From assembly GCA_036971615.1 (NCBI GenBank), contig JAYKKR010000041.1:186001-250000 (forward strand): a stretch of DNA of 64,000 bases. Reading direction: 5' to 3'. The notes beneath the pieces were generated by a model. The model had not been told where the DNA came from and did no database searches. It saw only the letters and a list, made by a program, of their open reading frames with translations. Position numbers and translations under genes: made by a program. Shown one piece after another: positions 20,890 through 31,409 of this stretch (within the stretch, counting starts at the first letter, position 1; each line of letters opens with the position of its first letter). Origin of the DNA: Amyloporia xantha. Taxonomy: Eukaryota; Basidiomycota; Agaricomycetes; Polyporales; Adustoporiaceae.

Positions 20890-22700
20890 CGAGTACCGTT
20901 GTTCGATCTCCGTCTGGTACTTGTATTGCCCCGTGGTTCCTCCCGCCCCTTTCCTTCGCTTCCCTTAGCCTTTTCCTCGCTCGTCCGTGGTATGTTGGCC
21001 GCAGGTATCCCCGGCGGTTTCCCTCCTGGGCCCCGCAACGCCGCCCCGTCCTCGCCCCTGACTTCTTCACTTCTTCGAACCGCACTTCCTTCTTCTTCGC
21101 CTGCGCCAACTCTGCTTGGAGAACCCGGACCCTTTCCGACGGATCTTCCTCATCCGACGAACCTTCGTCCCTCGTCTCCACCATGTTCACGCCCTCGTAT
21201 ATCTGGAAAAGGTTCGCGGCCAAGTGCGGAGGGGCCTGTCGCTCGTTCCCCGCGACTCGCACCAGTTGCCCAGGGTTCTGGGCGTGCCACGAGTCCACTC
21301 GATCCTTCATGTACTCTCCAGGCAGGCCGCGCGGAACGAACATGCTGTTCGGGAGCCGTACTTTCCCAGTCTCGTCCCGGTAGATCTTCCGGTCAAGGAT
21401 ATACTGGAGGATAATCCCGCAGTTCCGCATGAAGTGCTCCGGGTCCCCACAGAAGTTGCACAGGAAGTTGCCCGGCGCTCCTCCCGCTCCTTGCACGACC
21501 CTCCCCCGGTCCGCGGCGCCCCTCCCGCTCCTCCGCTGCGTCCCGCCAAGAACGCCTGCATCATCTGTATCGTCTGGTTGAAGAGCGCCAAGTCTACGCC
21601 CTCCGTCTTTACCATCGCGGTCGCTGCTGGAGGCGCTGTCGTCCCGCTCGTCCCTGCTGTGTCTCTTCCGCCCCCTCCCACGGCTCCTCCTCCTACTCCC
21701 GGGAGGCACTTCTGCGCCACCTTGTGCATTACGTCCATCCCCCACGGGTCGTCCGGGTCGTGGTCGGGCTCTGCGATCTCCGCCCTCCGGGTAATCGTCC
21801 GCAGTTCTTCCTCCCCAAACCCGCGCATGTACACTTCGTCCCTGTGCCGCGCCGCTATCTTGCTCTTCGATATCAGGAAGGCTGCGACCGGGGAATACTC
21901 TCGATAATATGCGGCCTCCTCCCCCCTCGTCCGCACCCCCTTGTCTCGCGCCGACTGTGCTATGCGATCGAGGTCTGCCGCGGTGTACCTCTTGTCTCCG
22001 TCCGCTCCCGGGTACAAGGCCTTCACCCCTCGCTTAAACACCAGATACGCCCGCCCAGTAGCCCCATCCGCCGTCTTCCATAGTTCCTCTTGTTCCACCG
22101 TTAGGTACTTCAGCGCGTACCGTATCTTCTCTTCTTCCGTTGTAATCCCTGCTGCCGCACACAGGTCCTCTAGATCCTCGAAATATCGCAGTAGATTGCG
22201 CGGTTCCCCGTCGAAGGTCGGCGCCGTCTTCGCCCTCGCACGGGCATGGATGAAGTAGGCATGGCACGCGGGGGTACTGTAGCACTCGTCGATTGGGTAG
22301 GTGCGGGGCGGGCGAGCTCGCTCGTGATGGAGGGAGTGGTATGCTCACGGGATCTATGTATGTCGACAGGATGGTAGGCTCGATGACCTCGCGTTTGACT
22401 CGTACTGAGGGTGGTGCCGAAATCGTTCGTCGGCGTGGACGTTCGGGAGGAACGGGAGATGAGCGGGTTGACGGGGTCGCGGATGATTCGGTGACTGATG
22501 AGATTGTGGATGTTTCTTCGGTACTCCTTCCTTCCGCCGGTGGCTCGTGGTTTACTGGGGAATGGAGCGGAGGCGAAGGATGTTCGAGGGATACAGAGCG
22601 CGTGTTGCTTTGTGACCGGAAGGGAGGGATTCTGACGTCGAAAGGGTTATCCGAGTCCGAGTCGTCGAACGCGGCCGGTCGGAGGGGAAAGTGAGGAAGG
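20890..22700 (-). pseudogene. Inner gypsy gag (capsid and CCHC nucleocapsid), frame broken
   Basis: The N-terminal part (about 22700-22260) is low-complexity and Ser/Pro-rich. The capsid-like part contains KTAPTFDGEPRNLLRYFEDL and AYLVFKRGVKALYPGADGD. A CCHC knuckle FLCNFCGDPEHFMRNC (C-x2-C-x4-H-x4-C) lies near 21430-21480, followed by IYRDETGKVRLPNSMFVPRG and VNMVETRDEG. The frame changes near 22100-22260 and near 21500. The true start is not fixed. The pattern FDGEPRNL before a CCHC knuckle is typical of basidiomycete gypsy gag. Confidence 0.75.
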
Positions 22701-22804
22701 TCGAGATCTAGTCGGGGAGATAGGACTGTTCTGGGCTAAGAGAAGTTCTTGCTGTAGAGTACGGTCCGGCACGGCGATGGTGCGCGAACGAAGTCTTCGA
22801 ACTA

Positions 22805-22831
22805 TAAGATTCCCCCTCGCGGTGGGCTCCA
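22805..22831 (-). promoter_or_regulatory. Putative primer binding site of the inner gypsy element
   Basis: Directly inside the 5' LTR the minus strand reads AG then TGGAGCCCACCGCGAGGGGG. A TGG two bases inside the LTR would pair with the CCA end of a tRNA. The complement looks like a tRNA acceptor and T-arm end. I cannot name the tRNA without a tRNA set. Confidence 0.55.
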
Positions 22832-22833
22832 CT

Positions 22834-24340
22834 TGTAAGGCTTGGTGCTCCTCCCGCTGTGCGATAAGCACACCTGGAAGGAACAGATCAATGAGTCGAA
22901 GGGGAAGGGGAGTGAAGACGTTCGCTGCGTCTGGCACGGAGGATGAGCAAGAGAGAAAAGAATTGATTGAGCTAGAGACTCGTAGGTATATGGGGGACGA
23001 TCTATGTGTGCTATCCCAGTCAAGTCGCAGTCGCAGTCCTAAGTACGCAGTAGATATCCCAAATCGCAGTAAAATGGGTCAAGCCGCTTGCTCGCCCTCT
23101 CGTAGAAGTAAACGCAGTGTAGCTCCGCTGAGCAAGAAAACCCGGTCGCGTGAAAGTCAAAGTCCCAGTCGCAGCTCGTACCAGATGGTAGATACCCCTT
23201 CCGCCTCGTTCCCCTTCCTCCTATATACCTCGTCCCGCGTGCGCTGCCACGTCACTCTCCCTCCCGCTTCCTCCCGCTACCTCCCGCTGCCTCCTCCGAC
23301 TCTTCCCCTGACTCACTTATCCTCCTTCCGCGCGCTCTTCCCTCCCTTCGCCTCATTCGCCATGTCTGAGCCCGCCGAACCCACCGACCCCATCGGTTCC
23401 CTCCACGTCCGCCGCTACCTCCTCCTCGTAGACGTGCTTCGCGCTGAATGCGTTGTTGAGCCTTCATTCCGCCCTTCCGATCCGGCTGCTTGGCTTGCCT
23501 GGGCCCACGGAGTGCGCTGGCTGCTGGTCTGTCCACCTTTCTCCTTTACTTCTCTTTCCTTCCCCTCACGTCCCGTCCCGCAGCGCCTCGCCTATGAGGC
23601 TCGAGCCCAAGCCATAGCCGCGGGAACCTCACGCTCCCTCCGCTCACTGCCTTCGTCACCCTCCGCGAGCTCGTCCACTACATCGACTCGATCTTCCGCT
23701 CCTCCCTGAGCCATCGCGGTGCAGTCCCTTATCCTGGGATCGCCTGGAGCCCCGACGAGGTCCGCTCTAATGCGCAGCGGGACGAAGCTGGCACTCCGCC
23801 TCCCCTCCCGTTGTACACGGAAGAAGCCTTCTGGACCCCTCCCCGCGTCACCGAGGAACGTACCGATGAGGCTTTGGAACGGCTCGAACTTATCGCCCGC
23901 CAGTTCTCGGACACTCTGGACCGTATGCGTCCCTATCCGCGGGCTTTCGAAGACTTAGAGCACTCGATCCGTGTCGCCGCTCATGCTCTGGGAGGAAGGG
24001 GAGGACGTCGGGAGGGAGGTCCCTCGCGGGCCCGTACTCCCTGCGGAGGAGGATTTCCGTTACCACCGGGAGACTATTTATCGTCCCCCGCGCCACCGCT
24101 CGTTCTCTGACGTCGGCGGGGAAGGGCCCGACGCTCCCATCGACTTGTCGACCGTAGATTAGCGTTCAGTCCTGTAGTCGTTCCATTCGAATGCCATGCT
24201 CCGTCTTGTAGCCGTTCCGTTCGAATGCGATGCTTGCTTCCGCCAAGCTCCCTTGTCCCGCGTGATCACCTCTCCTTTGTTCCGCTGTCTCGTCCTGCCC
24301 TACCGTCCGTTCATAGGGTAGCGCGTACCCATTCCTTACA
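22834..24340 (-). repeat. Inner gypsy 5' LTR (right copy), 1507 bp
   Basis: Matches 11940-13448 except for about five indels in or beside short base runs. It is followed by the GCGT duplication. Confidence 0.93.
23362..24162 (+). pseudogene. Right-LTR copy of the LTR-encoded ORF, frame broken
   Basis: Same start (MSEPAEPTDPIGSLHVRRYL) as the left-LTR ORF, but one missing G near 23622 and an extra base near 24038 shift the frame. The last part reads EEDFRYHRETIYRPPRHRSF and ends at 24162. The left copy is open across the first two places but diverges near 13194. The two copies together suggest an original frame of about 260 residues. Confidence 0.55.
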
Positions 24341-24344
24341 GCGT

Positions 24345-24850
24345 AGACGCTGCTTGTTCCGTCTGGCCGATCTTTCGGGCTTGACACGCCTCAGGGCACC
24401 TATCTAGTTTGAACGAGCCACTCTCCCAATCGATATCAGGGTTATGCTCGCGAAGCCAATCGAGCCCGATTATAACGTCTTCAGGCCCGATGTCTGTTAC
24501 CGTAAATACCATCTTCTCGATATGGTCTCCTATCTGCATCTGTAGTACGGCTACGTCCGTAATGCTTCCGTTCTTGTTGAGCGATCCATCGATGTTATAT
24601 AGCGGAATGGGGCGCCCCAACTTCCGTGTTCGTACGTTGTTTTCTTGGATGAATCGCTTATGGATAAACTTTGTGGTGGCACCGCTGTCCACCATGGCCA
24701 CTACTTCTTTCTGCCGTCTTTCGCCAATTAACTGTATCGGAATGTGGAAATGTTGAGAACCGTGATCTATTTCATACACATTTGCAGCTTGTAGTACAGA
24801 AAATCGATTCGTAACGGGTCCAGCGCGCGCGGCAGCAAGCGTGGACCGAA
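24345..24850 (-). CDS. Outer gypsy protease region (start of pol frame)
   Basis: Encodes a retropepsin: VAMVDSGATTKFIHKRF carries the D-S-G-A active site and VIIGLDWLREHNPDIDW the downstream hydrophobic-Gly turn. The frame is open from the gag stop region to the inner gypsy junction at 24344, where it continues in the 11554-11939 segment. Relative to gag it lies in the -1 frame. Gag ends CGTTTTTAA, so slippage on the U-run at the stop would fuse gag to pol (inference). Confidence 0.88.
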
Positions 24851-26350
24851 TTAAAAACGCTCCTCTTTCATCGCGCGATACTGCCCCAGCTCCTCCCGCA
24901 TAGACTTCACCTCATTGGCCAACGCAGACACAGACGCTAACATAGCCGAGAGATCTCCCGGTGTCTGCTGCACAACCTGTGTCTGTTCGGGCTGAGCGCT
25001 TGGCGTTGCTGCGCTTGCAGCAACCGTAGCTCGCACACCCTGGCGCGGAGTGTAAGGTTTGTCCTTGCAGGTAGGACAGTCCTTCCGACGATACCCCGGT
25101 TTCCCGCATCCGTAGCAGGAGCCGTTAAATTTTCCATCACCAACAGCCGCGATAGTAGAAGAAGAAGCGGCGGTCTGCTGGCGACCTTGCGACGTACGAG
25201 CCCCACCACGAGCAAACATATTGAGATCCGGTCGGCGCGCGCGGCTTATGTCGAGGATCTGTTCTACGGCGAGGACTCGTTTTTCTGCGCTAATCCAGTC
25301 GTCGAAGGATTCGAGCTCGATTTTGCGGTAGATGCGCGAGGGGATGCCGCTAAGGTACTTGTCACGGAGTTCTAGCTTCCCGTAGCCAGAACGGTCCGCC
25401 GGACCCTTAAATTGAGCGGAGAACTGTGCGGCAGTCCTCGAGTCTCGCAAGTTACGAGCGCAGACTTTGGTTAGCTCGACTTGTGCGGCGGCTGCATCGT
25501 CGAGATGTCCAAAGCGAGCGGTGAAGGCGTCGGTGAAAGCCTTACGTGTGGTGAAAGGGGTTCGGCCCGCTACGTAGTCCGCCAGGAAAGGAGTGCCCCA
25601 TTCGCGGGCTTTTCCGTCGAGAAGACTAATCGCGACCTGGACCTGTAGCTTGACGGAAGCTAGATCCGTATTGTAGTCGAGATACTCCGAGAGTTGGGCG
25701 AGGTACCGTTTACATTCTACAACGCTCTCGCCATCGTAGCGTTGGGGAAGGAGAAGCTTCGCAATGCCTTTGTCCACGGCCATTATCGTCGCGGGGGAGG
25801 TCGTAGTTTGCTGCGAGGGCGGAGGCGGTGGTTGTTGCTGCGAAGCGGTCGTGTGACGTGGGGTAGGACGGGTGGTTTGACGGCCGCGCGGCGCCGACGA
25901 CGGGGCGGAGGGGACGGGCTGAGATACGACAGGGACTGTCGGCTGCGTAGACTCAGACTGCGCGACTCCTCTTTGGGTTCCCGCAGGTGGATTCGCTCGC
26001 GAGACAGGGGGAGTAGGGAGATGGGAGACTCCTCCTTCTTGACTTTGGCTGCGGCTAACGCTGCCGCCAGGTCGAGGAATAGATGAGCCAGGGGTGGCAG
26101 GTCGAGAGGGAACGGGGGTGGTGTGACGTGAGAGGGAAGCGTGCTCGCTCCTGGGTCCTCCGGGGTGTTGGACACGTCGGATAGGAACAAATCGATTATT
26201 CGGGGAAGGCTCGGTGATGGAGCGTGGGGTTCGATTGGGACACGGTTGCCGGGGGCAATCGAACCAGTTGTTTTCCTCGAAGTAGCAGTCGGTTTGGTCC
26301 TGGGTGTCGAAGGCGTGAACGAGTCCATGACAATGGAGCTCTTCTGCCAC
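24851..26350 (-). CDS. Outer gypsy Gag
   Basis: A 499-residue Gag starting MAEELHCHGLVHAFDTQDQT. A long Ser/Pro/Thr-rich N-terminal half precedes the capsid-like retrotransposon gag domain (LLLPQRYDGESVVECKRYL, AREWGTPFLADYV, FTDAFTARFGHLDDAAAA, YGKLELRDKYLSGIP). The C-terminal knuckle is CYGCGKPGYRRKDC: spacing is that of CCHC but Tyr stands in place of His. It stops at a TTTTTAA run beside the overlapping protease frame. The open frame extends slightly upstream without another good start. Confidence 0.9.
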   Translation of the reverse strand: MAEELHCHGLVHAFDTQDQTDCYFEENNWFDCPRQPCPNRTPRSITEPSPNNRFVPIRRVQHPGGPRSEHASLSRHTTPVPSRPATPGSSIPRPGGSVSRSQSQEGGVSHLPTPPVSRANPPAGTQRGVAQSESTQPTVPVVSQPVPSAPSSAPRGRQTTRPTPRHTTASQQQPPPPPSQQTTTSPATIMAVDKGIAKLLLPQRYDGESVVECKRYLAQLSEYLDYNTDLASVKLQVQVAISLLDGKAREWGTPFLADYVAGRTPFTTRKAFTDAFTARFGHLDDAAAAQVELTKVCARNLRDSRTAAQFSAQFKGPADRSGYGKLELRDKYLSGIPSRIYRKIELESFDDWISAEKRVLAVEQILDISRARRPDLNMFARGGARTSQGRQQTAASSSTIAAVGDGKFNGSCYGCGKPGYRRKDCPTCKDKPYTPRQGVRATVAASAATPSAQPEQTQVVQQTPGDLSAMLASVSALANEVKSMREELGQYRAMKEERF

Positions 26351-26752
26351 GATGGATGGAGGAAGGGGAGGTGCGCGTACGTAAGAAAGACCATGGAACT
26401 AAAGGGTATAGTACGGCGCCCAAGAGATCCCCTAGTGGTTCGCAATTCACGTAGGACCCAATACAGCTTTTGACTATTATGCTGCAGGAATCTGCGCTAC
26501 GCGTTGGTCAACCCAACAAGAAACGCCCACTGAAGTGCAGTTTCTGAAAGCTCGTTCCACTAGTGGTGGCGATATGTCTACTATCTACTTATGGCTTTCT
26601 GGAGATGGCGTCACGAGCACCGGGTCCCCGCCTATTCCACAGTAAAGGTGTTCTACGGCGTATAGTAGAGGTGCGCACCACCCAACCTATTGGAAGTGAA
26701 AGGGATGGTTGGAAAATGTGAACGCCGGCGGCGATGGGGAGTTTCGACCTAA
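26351..26752 (-). other. Outer gypsy 5' untranslated leader
   Basis: About 400 bp between the 5' LTR and gag. The first bases inside the LTR on the minus strand read TTAGGTCGAAACTCCCCATC, which does not begin with TGG; no primer binding site could be named. Confidence 0.6.
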
Positions 26753-27328
26753 TGTCGCGACTTAGAGTCAAGCGACAGGGGAAGAACAAACCTAAACGGC
26801 CGAGGGCGTTCGACTAAGTCTTATCGCAGCGATGACGAGCTAGGCTCAAGTCTAAGGCTAGGGACAAGTTAAATAGAGCGTAAGTAGAAGTAAATAAGTA
26901 CAGGCAGGGCTGGGCTTACCTAGGGACAAGAGGTCGAAACTGAAGTCCCCAGGCAGAGGCGTGCTACCTTATATACTGCAAGAGTTCAGGGCAGGCTATC
27001 TACATGGTCCGTGCGCAGGTGGTCTGTGCGCAGCCTGAGTAAGCAAGCTATGAGTCATAAGTGATGTCGTGAGCGGAGCCCGGCGGGGCCCGAGGTCGGC
27101 CGGCACCATGCTTAAGTAAACGTCCGTAAAGGGAAGGCGGGACGGAGTCCGTGGGAAAGGGACATGTGACCTGTAATGGTCGACACGTCTAAGTCCATGA
27201 ACAGGGAGCTTGCTGTGTTCGTGTATTGTAGAATGGCCGTTCGAATAAGAGGGGAAAATAACGATGAGTAAAAGGAGAAAATCGTCCGTATATAGAAAGG
27301 AAGAAACGCTCGATGTCAACTCGTGACA
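26753..27328 (-). repeat. Outer gypsy 5' LTR (right copy), 576 bp
   Basis: Same length as, and by eye identical to, 4579-5154. It is followed by GCCAC at 27329-27333. Confidence 0.95.
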
Positions 27329-27905
27329 GCCACATCCGTTTTCCTCGGCTTTGTCCAGGCAACAAAGTCCAAGATTAATTGGGGGTGGGATTCATTCATG
27401 AACTTCTCAAAGTGTTCCCTTTTTGCCTTGCGGCATGCTGCCCTCAAGGTGCCGTGGTAGAAGCGTACTGTGGCCTTACAGCCTTGTACTCTCCTGAATT
27501 CATCATGGGTGAATAGGTCGCCCAGCTCGAATCTCGCTGCCCGCATTGCTGCTCCGGCGGCATCTAGTTCGCTCTTTGCCAATCGAAGCTTTGCAGCCTC
27601 TTCAGCACACGCGGCATTCCACCACGATTTAGAGCGCTTGGTTGGCCTGCTGACCTTGGCGTTTTTGGTCCACAGTTCCTGTAGGGAGCGCTCAAACAAC
27701 TCCCCCGTGTGTTCGACTTCCTCAGGTGTCGAATATTCTCTAGGAAGTTCCGACATTAGCTTCGTAACTTCCTTCACGAATTCGTTCACCTCCTCACTCA
27801 CACGGGGTATGCCCTGTGTGGGGGGTGGTCGAACTTCGATTGGCATTTCCCACCAAAGGACTGCATGGTCACTCTTGTGGCGATCTGCCATTCCTATTCT
27901 TACAT
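27329..27905 (-). CDS. LINE ORF2, end of endonuclease and linker before RT
   Basis: Encodes the last endonuclease motif (RIGMADRHKSDHAVLWW, the Ser-Asp-His signature) and a helical linker with SKSWWNAACAEEAAKLRLAK and FYHGTLRAACRKAKREHFEK, as usual between endonuclease and RT in such LINEs. It ends KPRKTDVA at the gypsy junction and continues in frame at 4573. Upstream it begins at the CTCAGA-ended insertion; the codons next to that junction (VFPDVRIG) carry two more T than a seamless join would have. Confidence 0.9.
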
Positions 27906-30590
27906 CAGGAAAAACACTTTTTCTCTGAGGTAACCTAGGGTGCTCTGAGATATATGAGGTTTCCCAGAGTAGCTCAGGTTATCTCAGAGCATCTCAGGTA
28001 AACCTGAGTTTCTCTGAGATATTTTAGATTTCTCAGAGCATCCTAGGCTAGCTTGTGTTTCTTTGTGAGACAGTAGTATATTTATAAAGCTATAATACAT
28101 TATTTCTGAACAGTATAATATGCAAATAGATTGTTTTCTCACTTGTTTGCATAATAAATTGCTGGCATCTCTGATATGCATTATTTGAGCTATATTTTCT
28201 ACTGGCTATGAAATAGCTATAGTATCCTACTACTTACTATCATTCTATTCATTTTATAGGTTTTATTAGAATGATTTAAGTTAAATACATGTGAAGGCGA
28301 TCTGTCGTACTGGCTAAAATGGAGATACTGAAATAAGAAATGTACATTCATACAGAATTAGCACAAAGAGCTGCTGAATAGCAGGAATATAGTGGTGAGA
28401 GAAAGAAGAAAGAGCATACTTGTATCAGAAAGGAGCAAAAGTAGGGATATAATACGTGTACTCACCTCTCTGCAGCTACAGTCATCTCCTCTCCTTCATT
28501 CATATTCACTCCATACATCCACAAAGTCTTCCTTTCACTGACGGTTAACAGTCAATAGTCAGAGGTCAAAGGTCAAAGGTCAAAGGTCAAACAGAGTAAG
28601 ACGCATCTCAGAATTGAGAATCTGGACTCTTGCCAATGAAGGAGACTGTAACTAGATAAATGGGGAGGTAAAGGAGTGTTAGATAGTTGAATAATGTGAT
28701 ATATAAGTGCAGGAATAGATAGAGAAGGACGCACATGAGGAATGGGAGCATGAGGAGGAGGTCGTTCAACATGCAACCATAGAACAAAAACCACTGGATG
28801 CGGACCCACCAATGTATATATCGTCGGAAAGCCTGCAATTAGGGCTTTCATTCTATCCAACAATCAAAGAAAACCGTCCATGGGTTCCTGAGATATGGAC
28901 AAGACGAGGTTTTTGATGAAAAAGAGAAATAGAGGAGGAAGGAGTGGACGGATTTGGATGAGCAAGGGCTCGTCTGGAAGGGCTTGACAATGCGAATAGA
29001 ATGGTGTAAAAGCGAAGGGATAACTCACATTGGATCCCCAGATATCTCCCAATCAAAATCGCAAAAAGCGCCCATTCCATCCAAGACCCTTCAATATCTC
29101 CCAGAACTCCTTCATACCTTCACAGAATAGGATGGGACAGCCCTGAGACTCTTCTCCAAGAGTGGAGAATAAGGAAGAGAGAAGGAGGACTCACATGAGT
29201 TACCAGATAGTGCAGAGCAGGGACAGAACAACCGTCTAAGCTCAGTCAAGTCCCAGTGAACTAGACAACCCCCAAAGCCACAGGTACTAAGATAGAGTCC
29301 CTAGTCACAGTATTTTAGATCCAAGATAGTACAGTTAATAGATATCAAGCAGTAGCAGCTAGGAGGAACAGCTGAGGAGAACTTGAAGGGCAAATGCGCC
29401 CAAGTCCCTGCTAACCCTAAACCTGGGTTCCCAAAACAGGTGTCAGTCTGCCGCGTCAAACTCTGACCAAATTAAGCAGCCACAGTCATTCCTTCTCTTC
29501 TTCCTCAACGACCACTCTGCTTCGTCTCCTTCCTTGCCACTTCACTATTTCTGTTTGCTTCAGCTTTCATATCCACTGTTCTTCTGCTCTCTGGTGTACA
29601 TGTAGCTTGTTGCTGTATTTCTTGGACTCTGACTGGTTCTGTCTCAGGATATGATGATGCGCTGGCAGAGCGCATGGGTCGTAAGTTGGTTATTGCAGAC
29701 ACAGGTAAGTCCATATCTTCTTTCTTCCATTTGAATTTATGAATAACTGACACTCTTTCTATCCACTGGTAATATCAGCATTGAAATAACCATCTATGAA
29801 TGTTGGCTGTTGACTGTTGGCTGTCGTCGTATGACAGTGAAACAATGTAAGTTCTATTTGTCTTGCTCTTGCAGGCTGACATGCCCAATATATTTCAGAT
29901 ATAGCATGCACTCAGTGTGAATCTATGTTTCCTTACGACTTGCAATTATTGGTGAGTTATGTATATCAGTGAGAATACTCCTTGCCTTCAAGTCGTCCAT
30001 TTGCTTCTCCATATCTTAGCTGGACTAAATTCATGACTGTATCTACAGACATGGGCAATGGTGAATTGTGATTCTGATTACAGTTATGTCATGTAAGTCG
30101 TTCGCTTCTGTCTGAATCCATTTATCAGATTCCCTTACATTTTGTCCAAAATGAGCAGATTATCTCTGTCAATCTTGTGTACGTCTTAGCTCTACTTTTC
30201 TTATTGGTGTATACTGAACATGCTATTAGGATTTTCTGACAGTTATTATTTGTATGCCTCACTGCAGGTCGCTATTATGGCTGCTAGTACTAGATTCTTT
30301 TTGTGTATATTATCTATGAATATATGGCTGTTTCTCATTACAAATAATATGACTTTAAGAGTGCTTGAATACAAATAAACAAGAAGTTTGAGAGACGACA
30401 AAAGACCACTCAGGCTCATGTCAGAGTGCTCTCAGAGAACTCTGAGGTCACTCTGGGTTAACCTGAGAAATAAATCTCATGTCGACGTAGTCTGAGAGCA
30501 CTCTGGCTACTCTGAGTAGTCTGAATGCTCTGAGGTCTCCCAGATACTCTAGGATGCTCTTAGAGCAGCCTGGGACTAATAGGGTTTTTC
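27906..30590. mobile_element. DNA transposon-like insertion with CTCAGA/TCTGAG arrays at both ends, about 2.7 kb
   Basis: It splits the LINE endonuclease. The outer 130-170 bp on each side are packed with the hexamer TCTGAG or CTCAGA (about 27925-28045 and 30410-30575), in mixed orientation, like subterminal transposase-binding arrays of CACTA-type elements (family knowledge). The exact ends are uncertain: TACATCAGGAAAAAC at the left and GTTTTTCCTGATGTA at the right form an inverted repeat that involves LINE sequence. The interior is AT-rich with no transposase motif, so it is probably non-autonomous. A short tandem GGTCAAA (about four copies) lies at 28565-28592. Confidence 0.65.
28050..30400. 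other. Interior of the CTCAGA-ended element
   Basis: About 2.35 kb of mostly AT-rich sequence. Small open frames exist on the minus strand around 28573-28863 and 29505-29753, but none has a recognised domain or a clear splice model. I see no supported gene. Confidence 0.45.
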
Positions 30591-31409
30591 CTGATGTAGA
30601 TAGTTGTCTCCCAGATAAGCGGGGTCTATCCATATTAGGTCCAGCACTCGCGGAGCGAGTTCTTGGTTGTTGGATCTCCACGTGGGGGGTCCATCTGTCT
30701 CGTTCAGGAGAGTTAACTCCAAGTCGGTTTGTGCCAACTCGAGCAACCTGTTTGAGTCAGCAACATGTGGAGGTCTTGTTGCCGAATTTGCCGTGCGCTT
30801 ATCCCATAGGGAGTGGCGGAGAATAAAATCCCCTGCCATAAACGCAATTGGTGGGAGCTGATGGACCCGGCTCCCGAGGTACTGGATCGCCTCGTGGCGG
30901 TCACTGTCATTGTACACATTGAGTATGTTAAACTCTCCTGTGGGTAATCGGAGCGTCACCAGCAGGCAATCCCTGTGTGTGACGCGACTGGCTAGTATTT
31001 GCGGACTGGCTTTGGACCACCGCTTGTTTACATACACTGCCACACGCGACTCTTTCGAGGCGCCCAAGCACTTGAATGATCGATGGCCAATCGTATTTTC
31101 ATACGCTTCGCCTTCTTTCGACTTGCTTGAGGCGATCTGTTTGACCTTCCCCCAATATATTTCTTGGACACAAATGATGTCCGCATTTTGGTTACGTTCC
31201 AGGAGCATGCCCAGATTGTCCGCCGACTTTTGGACATTCGCGCTCACACAGCGTAGTGATAGAAACTCGTCAGGTTGCTCTGATACAGTAGATACATTTG
31301 GGACAGGTGTTGAACCTGGAGCCCGTACATGCGAACCGGGTGGCGTAGAAGCGGCCGGTACATACGGTGCGACGACGTCGCCATTGTGTCCTCCATTTAG
31401 ACTACTCAT
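30591..31409 (-). CDS. LINE ORF2, endonuclease domain (5' part of ORF2)
   Basis: N-terminal part of ORF2 with apurinic-type endonuclease motifs: LSLRCVSANVQKSADNL (Asn), ADIICVQEIYWGKV (catalytic Glu), NILNVYNDSD, PIAFMAGDFILRHSLWD (the usual G-D-F-N region, here GDFI), and RVLDLIWIDPAYLGD. The ATG (31409-31407) overlaps the ORF1 stop TGA (31408-31406) in ATGA, as expected for coupled reinitiation. The frame runs into the CTCAGA-ended element after YLHQEK. Confidence 0.9.

Larger units (their letters stand above)
11940..24340 (-). mobile_element. Second Ty3/gypsy-like LTR retrotransposon (12.4 kb) with opposite-strand ORFs, nested in the first
   Basis: LTRs at 11940-13448 (1509 bp) and 22834-24340 (1507 bp) begin TGTAAGG and end CCTTACA. 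Gag-pol is on the minus strand: gag (about 22700-20900), protease (20889-20236), then RT, RNase H and integrase down to 16572. Between the end of pol and the 3' LTR, on the plus strand, lie two additional genes (13762-15515 and 15843-16641), and each LTR carries a related plus-strand ORF. The gag-pol frame is broken in several places. The two LTRs differ by about five small indels, all at or near short base runs, so insertion is recent and some frame breaks may be sequencing artefacts. Confidence 0.92.
4579..27328 (-). mobile_element. Ty3/gypsy chromovirus (LTR retrotransposon) nested in the LINE, itself carrying two insertions
   Basis: It is bounded by 576-bp LTRs (4579-5154 and 26753-27328) with TG...CA ends, and is flanked by GCCAC. 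Coding order on the minus strand is gag (26350-24851), protease (about 24850-24345), pre-RT linker (11939-11554), then RT, RNase H, integrase and chromodomain (8123-5166). Two insertions, 8124-11553 and 11940-24340, split pol. Without them the protease-pol frame is continuous. The chromodomain places it among chromoviruses, whose chromodomain in other fungi steers integration toward certain chromatin (family knowledge). The LTRs look identical by eye, so the insertion is recent. Confidence 0.95.

Noticed and set aside
19495..21414. A 639-codon plus-strand open frame
   Set aside because: It is antisense to the gag-protease-RT region of the inner gypsy, which has clear motifs on the minus strand; the plus frame has none.
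26700..26752. A tRNA primer binding site for the outer gypsy
   Set aside because: The sequence inside the LTR does not start with TGG and matches no tRNA end that I know; left unnamed.
27906..30590. An autonomous transposase gene in the CTCAGA-ended element
   Set aside because: No frame of useful length with DDE or other transposase motifs; only short frames.
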